From JAZQQB01 sp045628865 (GTDB taxonomy: Bacteria > Bacillota > Clostridia > Lachnospirales > Lachnospiraceae): a stretch of 56,367 nt of DNA. Both the position numbers and the translations under genes were made by a program. Positions 49,825-56,367 of the stretch are shown here, piece after piece; position 1 is the stretch's first letter; each line of letters starts with the position of its first letter. Under the pieces are notes generated by a model. The model was not told the DNA's origin and made no database searches. It saw nothing but the letters and a program-made list of their open reading frames with translations. Where the stretch lies: contig JAZQQB010000049.1 of assembly GCA_045628865.1 (NCBI GenBank), forward strand, positions 1-56,367, given 5' to 3'.

Positions 49825-52146
49825 TTAATCATTTATACTCATGCCACAATTTTCACAAAAAGCAGCATTGGCTACAATTTCATTTCCACACTGAGGGCAA
49901 AACTGTTTTGCCTCCTGTGGGATTTCATTTTTATCTGTTGTACTTGGTTCGTCACTTTCATTCACATCATTCGCTGATACATTTTCTTCTGTAGTGATCT
50001 CTTCTGCAGCAGTTTCCTCTACAACCTTTTCATTTGATGTCAGATTATCTTCATTGGAAACCGGCTCTAATGTAGAAACGCTTTCTGTGTTAGCCAAAAC
50101 CTCTGGTTGCATCAATGTTCCTGGTTCAAAGTCTGGCACTACGGGTTGCGATGGCATTCCATTATCAAATCCTGACATTTCCGGCTGCATTGGCATTCCA
50201 TTATCAAATCCCGGCATTCCCGGCTGCATTGGCATTCCATTATCAAATCCCGGCTGCATTGGCATTCCATTATCAAATCCCGGCGCTCCCGGCTGCATTG
50301 GCATTCCATTATCAAATCCCGGCATTCCTGGCTGCATTGGTATTCCATTATCAAATCCCGGCATTCCTGGCTGCATTGGTATTCCAATCATTCCCATAGT
50401 AGCTTTCTTTTTCTTATTCTTTTTCACAAGAATCATTACAACAAATATAATTAATACTACCACAATTACAGCAATCACTGCAAGGATGATGATACCCATT
50501 ACGTTCAATACAGAACCTTCTATGTTAACCTGACACACATCACTTTTTGTACTTACTTTGTATACATTACCGGCTAAGGTATCTTCCGTTCCATAACCAG
50601 AATAATTTTTGCTTATAGAAGCATCTGTCACATCACCTGGCAAATGGAATTCATACACTGGACTTTCAATGGTATAAATATCTTCAAATGTTGAAATCGA
50701 AATCAAGCAGTTGAATTCGTAAGACTGCTTTGGTTTTATAAAGGAATCATCCATATCAAAGCTGATATCATATGTATAAAGGTAGTCTTCTAAGCTGCTC
50801 TGCAATTGACTGGCAGTTCCTGAAATCTTAAAGATGATCAAATCAGCTTTTTCTCCTTCACCCCATGAAACAGTCATATTTTCTGGGACATCCTCTTTCG
50901 CACTTTCTAAAATAAAATCCTTATCCTGAGCCAAAATATCCTCTGCAAATCCCATTTCAAAAGAATGTGTAATATTACCATCTTTTGCAACATCAGTAAC
51001 AACCGTCATGCTGTGTGGTCTATAAAGACGAACAATTTTGGTATTCAGATCATATTTCACAGCATACGCAGATGAAACATCATAATAATCTTCATACTCA
51101 TAACCAGTATATACATAGTAGGATGTTTCTTCATCGCCACAAATTCTTTGTACTTCATCTACTACAATATTATCTGAAACATAGTAATTAGAATATACAC
51201 TATCCGGATTATTAGAAATGTAACTTGCTAAATCCAGTTTTTCATGCAAACAGCTTGCAATACCATATTTCGCACTTGTATCTGTCGATTCCATAGAGAT
51301 TTCAACCTCATCAGAATCACTAAATGTCTTCATAGCTTCTTCCATATCCGTCAAAGAGCATTGTGGAATTGTGATTGTAAAGAGCTTATTTCCATATTCT
51401 CCATCCACCATCTCACCACTTGCGCCTGCTGGTACATGAGCTTCTAAATATTCTTCGATTTCAGCACCCTTTTTTTCATATGAGCTTAAAGGAATATCTA
51501 CTTCAATCGTTCTTGAGATTTCTTCACCATCCAGTGTTGAGAAAATATTGACTCCACTTAATGCAATAGAATCTAACTGTTCAATATCAACCCTTCCACT
51601 TAACCAGCTGGAATATTCCTGTTCCTGATAGTTCAACGTTGTTGTACTGTTATTAAGTACATTGCTGGAATTACTCTCTTCAATAATTTCATTCTCAACC
51701 AAAAGGTCTGGAAGCCATCCGAGCAGTTCAGATGAATAACAATCTTCCTCCATGTAGATTCCAGATGAAAATACAGTATCTGCAATCTGAACAGTAACTG
51801 TTACATCTCTGTCTGCCAAAGTCGACATTTTTTCTTCATAGTCTTCGATGGAATCAAACTTTAATGTAAAAATGAAATTATAGCCCGATCCATCTTCAGC
51901 CTCAACCATTGAGTATTCCAGTTCCTTTGGACAATTCTCACTAACAACCGTATCCATGGTCTCCAAATCAGTAAGAATCCATTCTTCCTGATCTGTTGAA
52001 GACATATACATTTGCATGACTCTCTCACCGGACATGTCTTCATTCAGATTTACTGTTGTAACTGTATTAGGGCCGCAACCTGTGATTCCAATCAATACAA
52101 CAGCAAGGCTTAGAAACAGTAAAATCTTTTTTACATTTGCTTTCAT
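49825..52146 (-). CDS. LPPM-type lipoprotein with transmembrane helix and C-terminal zinc ribbon
   Basis: 773 residues from the ATG at 52146 (GGAGG six bases upstream). The signal KILLFLSLAVVLIGITGC gives a lipobox Cys at about residue 24. The extracellular part (25-575) begins NTVTTVNLNEDMSGERVMQMYMS, as in LPPM-type lipoproteins, and contains duplicated alpha/beta units. A membrane helix (VMGIIILAVIAVIVVVLIIFVVMIL, about 580-604) ends in KKNKKKK. The cytoplasmic tail has seven (I/M)PMQPGxPGFDNG repeats, an acidic stretch and a C-terminal zinc ribbon (FCPQCGNEIVANAAFCENCG). Having both a lipid anchor and a membrane helix is unusual. It is partnered with the following zinc-ribbon membrane protein gene. 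Confidence 0.78.
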   Translation of the reverse strand: MKANVKKILLFLSLAVVLIGITGCGPNTVTTVNLNEDMSGERVMQMYMSSTDQEEWILTDLETMDTVVSENCPKELEYSMVEAEDGSGYNFIFTLKFDSIEDYEEKMSTLADRDVTVTVQIADTVFSSGIYMEEDCYSSELLGWLPDLLVENEIIEESNSSNVLNNSTTTLNYQEQEYSSWLSGRVDIEQLDSIALSGVNIFSTLDGEEISRTIEVDIPLSSYEKKGAEIEEYLEAHVPAGASGEMVDGEYGNKLFTITIPQCSLTDMEEAMKTFSDSDEVEISMESTDTSAKYGIASCLHEKLDLASYISNNPDSVYSNYYVSDNIVVDEVQRICGDEETSYYVYTGYEYEDYYDVSSAYAVKYDLNTKIVRLYRPHSMTVVTDVAKDGNITHSFEMGFAEDILAQDKDFILESAKEDVPENMTVSWGEGEKADLIIFKISGTASQLQSSLEDYLYTYDISFDMDDSFIKPKQSYEFNCLISISTFEDIYTIESPVYEFHLPGDVTDASISKNYSGYGTEDTLAGNVYKVSTKSDVCQVNIEGSVLNVMGIIILAVIAVIVVVLIIFVVMILVKKNKKKKATMGMIGIPMQPGMPGFDNGIPMQPGMPGFDNGMPMQPGAPGFDNGMPMQPGFDNGMPMQPGMPGFDNGMPMQPEMSGFDNGMPSQPVVPDFEPGTLMQPEVLANTESVSTLEPVSNEDNLTSNEKVVEETAAEEITTEENVSANDVNESDEPSTTDKNEIPQEAKQFCPQCGNEIVANAAFCENCGMSIND

Positions 52147-52290
52147 TGTATCCCTCCACATTTTATCCTTTACACACTATTACGTTTTATTATACTTTTT
52201 TTTATTGTTTTTCGCAAGAAAAATGAAATTGCTTTCACTTCATTTGCTCTTTTATTACACAATTCGACTCTTGGTCATTTTTTAGTTTTT

Positions 52291-52430
52291 GTAACTATTC
52301 AGGGCCATGCAAATTTGCTTTCGGCGAATGTTTGCATTCGGCAGATGAGCAAATTTATATGGCGAAGTAACCACATGAGCAAAAGAAGCTTAAAAGCAGC
52401 GATTTTGCGAATGGGGTTCTGAATAGTTAC
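52291..52430. mobile_element. MITE-like element with 12-bp terminal inverted repeats
   Basis: GTAACTATTCAG (52291-52302) and CTGAATAGTTAC (52419-52430) are perfect complements bounding a 140-bp AT-rich sequence without a gene. The interior contains GCAAATTTGCTT, GAATG-TTTG-CATTC and AGCAAAAG-type small hairpins. It lies between the LPPM gene start and the GH13 stop. Non-autonomous mobility is inferred. Confidence 0.5.
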
Positions 52431-52438
52431 CATTGTTT

Positions 52439-53746
52439 TTATATTTCTTTGAAAATATAGCTTCTATATGGTGCCATTTCAAAACCGTTTTCAATCTGAT
52501 ACTCTTCCTCAGTCAAAAGATCCAGTACTTTTCCATGATCTCTATGGAAATTAGCATAGAATGGAGATCCATCCATATTGATAGCAACAAAAATGCCCTC
52601 TTCATTTGTGCGTCGTTCAAACACACATTGTTTATTTGTCAAAAAAATCTCATAGTACTGCCCATAGGATAAAGCTTTATTTTCTTTCACAAGTCTGGCC
52701 AATTTCGCGATATGATCCGTCAGTGCATTCCATTCAGGTGCTTCGTAACTTTTTCTAAGTGACGGATCCCCTTCAGCCTTATTTCCCTGTGCCCCCCACT
52801 CACTTCCATAATATATACAAGGAATTCCAGGCATACCAAACAAAAGTGAATACACCAGTGGCAGATGTTCTTTGTTATCAAGAATTGTTGCAATTCTGGT
52901 CACATCATGATTATCAGCAAAACACAACAAATGCTTATCCCGATATAGGCTCCACTGTTCAGGACCAAACTGCCGTTTAAAGGAATAAAGGATTTCAAAA
53001 AAGTTGTAGCTGTTAAAGCTAGAATAAATTCCTTTGTAGCATTCATAATTGGTAACCGAATGAAGCATTCTGTCATTCATAATCTGATTATAATCTCCAT
53101 GGAGCATCTCACCTACCAGGAAAAAGTCCTGCTTTTCATGGTCGCAGTGAGATCTTAACCTTTCCATAAACCCACGATCCAGGCAATACGCTACATCAAG
53201 ACGAATACCATCTATATCAAATTCCTTGATCCAAAAGGAAACCGCCTTTAAAAGATGCTCCACAACCTCATTGTTTTGCAAATTCAGTTTTACAAGGTCA
53301 TAATTGCCTTCCCAACCTTCATACCAAAGTCCGTCATTATAGGAGGAATTACCATCAAAGGAAATATGAAACCAATCCTTGTAAGGGGAATCCCATCTTT
53401 TTTCTAACACATCCTGAAAGGCCCAAAAACCCCTTCCCACATGATTAAAGACTCCGTCTAAAACAACCTTGATACCCTCTTTTTTCAATTGCTGACAAAC
53501 CTCTTTAAAATCATCATTACAACCTAGTCTGGTATCGATTTTGAAAAAATCCCTTGTATTATATCCATGAGTATCTGATTCAAAGATTGGTGAAAAATAT
53601 ATCGCATTAATTCCTAGCTTTTTCATATGGGGAATCCAATCAATCGCCTTCTTGATCCTATTTTCAGCTATTCCATCATTTTCAAAAGGTGCCCCACAAA
53701 ATCCCAAAGGATAAATCTGATAAAAAACGCTTTCATTCGCCCACAT
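52439..53746 (-). CDS. GH13 alpha-amylase-family enzyme, cytoplasmic
   Basis: 435 residues without a signal peptide, so it acts on imported oligosaccharides. GH13 regions: I near residue 100 (LDGVFNHVG), II GIRLDVAY with nucleophile Asp184, III FLVGEMLH with acid/base Glu213, and IV FADNHDVTR with the third catalytic Asp281. The chain starts at the catalytic barrel (WANESVFYQIYPLGFCG) and lacks the extra N-terminal domain of typical neopullulanases or cyclomaltodextrinases; similar short proteins act on maltodextrins. AAGGAG lies before the ATG. The exact bond specificity (alpha-1,4 or 1,6; hydrolase or transferase) cannot be decided. Confidence 0.88.
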   Translation of the reverse strand: MWANESVFYQIYPLGFCGAPFENDGIAENRIKKAIDWIPHMKKLGINAIYFSPIFESDTHGYNTRDFFKIDTRLGCNDDFKEVCQQLKKEGIKVVLDGVFNHVGRGFWAFQDVLEKRWDSPYKDWFHISFDGNSSYNDGLWYEGWEGNYDLVKLNLQNNEVVEHLLKAVSFWIKEFDIDGIRLDVAYCLDRGFMERLRSHCDHEKQDFFLVGEMLHGDYNQIMNDRMLHSVTNYECYKGIYSSFNSYNFFEILYSFKRQFGPEQWSLYRDKHLLCFADNHDVTRIATILDNKEHLPLVYSLLFGMPGIPCIYYGSEWGAQGNKAEGDPSLRKSYEAPEWNALTDHIAKLARLVKENKALSYGQYYEIFLTNKQCVFERRTNEEGIFVAINMDGSPFYANFHRDHGKVLDLLTEEEYQIENGFEMAPYRSYIFKEI

Positions 53747-53824
53747 AAATTACTTCTCCTTATTTAAGTTTTCTGATACGATTTCGCTTTGTTTGATTAT
53801 CGCATACCTATGTACTTTATTTCG

Positions 53825-56215
53825 TCAATTATCTTCTATTTCATGAGCCTTCTTTTTCATTTTTTCCCAAAAATCTTCTACTATTCGGTTGCCATGTTTG
53901 CTATCTGATACTTCATATTCCTTCCACTCTCTTGGAAAAAGCTGTTGATAGGAAGAGGTCAAAAATCTTTCATCTAACAAGGCGATTACACCCATATCTT
54001 CCTTTGTACGGATAACGCGGCCTGCAGCCTGCAAAACCTTATTCATACCAGGATACCGATAGGCATAATCGAAACCATTTTTACCTGTATCTTCAAAATA
54101 GTTCATAATGATCTCCCGTTCGGTGCACACCTGTGGTAAGCCAGTTCCTACTATAATAGAGCCAATCAAACAATCATTTTTTAAATCGATACCTTCACTG
54201 AAAATACCACCAAGAACACAAAAACCAATCAAGGTGTCAAAGGCATCATTATCATCCAGGTTTGCATCTTTTTCAAACAGACTTAAAAATTCTTCTCTTT
54301 GTGCTTCATCCATCCTGGAATTCTGTGCAATACATTCCATATGATCATCCAAAAAATATTCCTGAAAGGTCTCCATGATCTGCTCCATCAGCTGATAGGA
54401 TGGGCAAAAAACCATATAATTACCGGGTTTTCCCGTAATAATTCGATGTATATGTTCTGCGATCTTATAATATTCCATTTCCGAACGTCTGGTATATTTA
54501 CTTGTCACATCATTGGCGATAATAATCTGTCTCATGGATGGATCAAAATCAGATTCTGCATACACCTCATAATCCTCCTTTGTTCCACCCAAAAGACCTT
54601 TATAATACTGAATTGGCAATAGGGTTGCAGAAAACAGGATCGTACTGACACTTTTTTTCATGCATTCCGCCAGATTAGTTGATGGATCCACGCAAAACAA
54701 TCGAACAATAAAGTCCTCATTTTCATCCAGCTTTGAGTAGGTGATATACTTATCATCAACCTTTTCATATATTTCAAAAAAGTGAGATACTTCAAAATAA
54801 AAATCCAATACAGCATCATGCACTTCTCCCTCCGTATGATCCTCCAAATACTGTTCCATGGTAGCATGCACTCTGCTTAGTAAGTTTAAAAATGGAGCAA
54901 TGGAATCTAAATATGCATAGTCATTGCATTCTCGTTTCAAGGCTAGCAAAGCCTTATTGCAGCTTTCCAGCTGTTTTTCCATTTTGGGACTAGATTCCTT
55001 CACGACTCTTTTCAATGCAAGAAAATCTTCTTTTTTCAATTGTGCCGAATACATCTCTCTTCCACGATCCACCAGATTGTGTGCCTCATCCACCAGGAAG
55101 ATGTACTCGCCAGAAACATTATCTCCAAAAAATCGCTTCAGATACACATGCGGATCAAAAACATAGTTATAATCGCATATTACGGCATCTGCAAACAAAC
55201 TGATATCCAGGCACATTTCAAAAGGACAAACCTGATATTCCTTGGAATATTTTTCAATCACCAGTCTGTCAAAAAACGGTTCCTTCGTAATACAGTTATA
55301 CAAAGCTTCATTGATACGATCAAAATGTCCCTTTGCATAAGGACACTTGTCAGGATTACAAATCGCCTCTTCCATTGGGCAGATTTTTTCCTTTGCTGTC
55401 AGGGTAACATTTTTCAACGACAAACCATGTTCCCGTAAAATGGAAAAGGTATTTTCAGCAACAGTACGTGTAATCGTTTTGGCCGTCAGATAAAAAATCA
55501 TATCTGCCTTTCCCTCACCAAGTGCCTTCACAGACGGAAATACTGTTGAAATGGTCTTCCCTACTCCGGTTGGTGCTTCCAAAAAAAGATTTCTCTTATG
55601 ATAGATAGTTTGATATACATAAGATGCAAGCTGTTTCTGACCTCGCCTATAGGCAAAAGGAAAAACAAGCTCCTTTATAGACTGTTGTCTGATTTCCCTC
55701 CACTGAACCTGATAATCTGCAAACTTCTGATACTGGGAAACAACATCCAAAAACCATTCTTCCAACTCCTCGAAGGAATATTCATAGTTAAAATGCAGAA
55801 TGTCCTCCGTATCTAAATTACAATAGGTCATTCTCACACCCATTTTTTCCTTTTGTTCCTTTAAAGCATACATATATGCATAGGACTTCGCCTGCGCTAA
55901 GTGAACCGGCACTGCCTCCTTGATTTTTCCTAACTCACGATAGGTCCCTTTGATCTCATCAATGATGGTGACTTCATTTTCTGTATAGATTCCGTCTGCT
56001 CGTCCCTCTACGATCAAACGATACTCGTTTGTTTCTAATGTATATTTCAATGAAACCTCAGCCTCATATCCTGATCCCATGCTCTTTTGTATCATACGAT
56101 GGATACGTGAACCCTCCTGCATGGCATTGGCTGCCCCACCGCTTCTACGGTTATCTAAGTCCCCAGATCGCAATATGAACTCAACCAGATTTCTAACCGA
56201 TATTCGAATATCCAA
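53825..56215 (-). CDS. DinG/XPD-type helicase with N-terminal nuclease-like domain
   Basis: 796 residues, TTG start nine bases after GGGGGAG. The N-terminal 200 residues look like a PD-(D/E)xK nuclease of the Cas4/RecB type: GRADGIYTENEVTIIDEIKGTYRELG provides the D...ExK pattern, followed by HLAQAKSYAYMYAL (QxxxY). The helicase part has Walker A EAPTGVGKTISTV near residue 217, four cysteines near residues 280-340 (CPMEEAIC...CPYAK...CPFEMC) that fit an XPD-type iron-sulfur cluster, DEAH near residue 378 and GRVIRTKEDMGVIALLDERF (motif VI) near residue 760. SF2 superfamily. Likely a repair helicase-nuclease. It is the last complete gene in the window. Confidence 0.88.
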   Translation of the reverse strand: MDIRISVRNLVEFILRSGDLDNRRSGGAANAMQEGSRIHRMIQKSMGSGYEAEVSLKYTLETNEYRLIVEGRADGIYTENEVTIIDEIKGTYRELGKIKEAVPVHLAQAKSYAYMYALKEQKEKMGVRMTYCNLDTEDILHFNYEYSFEELEEWFLDVVSQYQKFADYQVQWREIRQQSIKELVFPFAYRRGQKQLASYVYQTIYHKRNLFLEAPTGVGKTISTVFPSVKALGEGKADMIFYLTAKTITRTVAENTFSILREHGLSLKNVTLTAKEKICPMEEAICNPDKCPYAKGHFDRINEALYNCITKEPFFDRLVIEKYSKEYQVCPFEMCLDISLFADAVICDYNYVFDPHVYLKRFFGDNVSGEYIFLVDEAHNLVDRGREMYSAQLKKEDFLALKRVVKESSPKMEKQLESCNKALLALKRECNDYAYLDSIAPFLNLLSRVHATMEQYLEDHTEGEVHDAVLDFYFEVSHFFEIYEKVDDKYITYSKLDENEDFIVRLFCVDPSTNLAECMKKSVSTILFSATLLPIQYYKGLLGGTKEDYEVYAESDFDPSMRQIIIANDVTSKYTRRSEMEYYKIAEHIHRIITGKPGNYMVFCPSYQLMEQIMETFQEYFLDDHMECIAQNSRMDEAQREEFLSLFEKDANLDDNDAFDTLIGFCVLGGIFSEGIDLKNDCLIGSIIVGTGLPQVCTEREIIMNYFEDTGKNGFDYAYRYPGMNKVLQAAGRVIRTKEDMGVIALLDERFLTSSYQQLFPREWKEYEVSDSKHGNRIVEDFWEKMKKKAHEIEDN

Positions 56216-56248
56216 AACGTAAAACTCCCCCTGATCAATACATAAATT

Positions 56249-56367
56249 AAAACAAATGCCCTTCGGGCGCTTGTTTTCCTTACCTCTTTCATTCGTAAAA
56301 GCACTTGCTTCGCAAGTGACACCGCTTCGCGGCTCACTCTTTTACTCATGTACGCTCGGGTGAAAAC
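56249..56367. repeat. Repeat family 2, two units (second cut by the window end)
   Basis: AAAACAAATGCC-CTTCGGG-CGCTTGTTTTCCTTACCTC at 56249-56286, then CTTTCATTCGTA, the hairpins CACTTGCTTCGCAAGTG and CCGCTTCGCGG, TACTCAT and CTCGGGTGAAAAC at 56286-56367. The order matches the unit at 48381-48500 but starts inside it, so this is a tandem or permuted arrangement continuing past the end. Confidence 0.6.

Noticed and set aside
50115..50399. CRISPR-like regular repeats
   Set aside because: The units are tandem, without spacers, and code for the PMQPG-x-PGFDNG repeat in the tail of the lipoprotein gene.
1..56367. tRNA, rRNA, prophage, toxin-antitoxin or CRISPR-Cas genes
   Set aside because: No T-arm words, integrase, transposase, Cas protein or paired small toxin gene was seen on either strand.

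Overview
The window looks like a chromosome segment from a low-GC, anaerobic Firmicute, most probably a member of the Lachnospiraceae (Clostridia). This rests on AT-rich intergenic DNA, strong GGAGG ribosome binding sites, a T-box leader, spore genes (spoIIAA-spoIIAB-sigF, spoVAC, spoVAD, spoVAE), a clostripain-family protease, carbohydrate ABC transporters without their own ATPase, and a secreted expansin with cellulose-binding-type modules. I saw no rRNA, tRNA, CRISPR array, prophage or complete insertion sequence. Most genes are on the minus strand.

Layout: 1-5.1 kb, arginine biosynthesis (argD partial, argB, argJ and a GNAT gene, divergent from argG) with ARG-box-like operators between the arms. 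5.1-8.7 kb, a truncated TPR gene, an amidohydrolase and the secreted expansin. 8.7-14 kb, an acyl-CoA synthetase, a DUF1294 protein, a LytTR regulator with a degenerate receiver and a membrane-anchored C11 protease. 14.1-17.8 kb, spoVAE and a BlaI/BlaR1-type pair with a striking inverted-repeat operator. 17.8-24.9 kb, housekeeping and signalling genes (DUF5721-like, shikimate kinase, RidA, a small protein, a diguanylate cyclase, a CmpB-like membrane protein, mobA, a moeA-mobB fusion, a GNAT). 24.9-26.7 kb, a possible structured RNA, repeats and spoVAD behind a near-consensus sigma-G promoter. 26.7-36.1 kb, two paralogous sugar-ABC loci, each with its own LacI regulator; one permease has lost its EAA loop. 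36.3-43.8 kb, a sensor diguanylate cyclase, a cysteine-cluster protein, DegV, the spoVAC/spoIIA cluster and a zinc-ribbon TPR protein with a tiny upstream gene. 44.1-56.4 kb, a DUF342/FapA protein, valS with a T-box, two repeat-rich zinc-ribbon membrane proteins, a GH13 enzyme and a nuclease-helicase.

Functional links: the ArgJ/ArgB pair implies the cyclic acetyl pathway to ornithine, with ArgG in the last steps. The spore genes imply forespore sigma-F/sigma-G control and the dipicolinate channel, but the usual sigF-spoVAC-spoVAD-spoVAE row is broken into three pieces spread over about 26 kb. Expansin, GH13 and two oligosaccharide importers fit a plant-polysaccharide lifestyle.

The most unusual feature is the density of short hairpin-rich repeats between genes. 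A family of about 130 bp is present four times, ending in a terminator-like hairpin whose sequence differs from copy to copy while the pairing is kept. At least four other repeat or inverted-repeat elements are present. Other points of interest are the EAA-less permease, the BlaR1-like receptor with an unfamiliar 500-residue extracellular part, and a pair of zinc-ribbon membrane proteins with mirror-image architecture. All function calls come from reading the sequence only; no database search was run.
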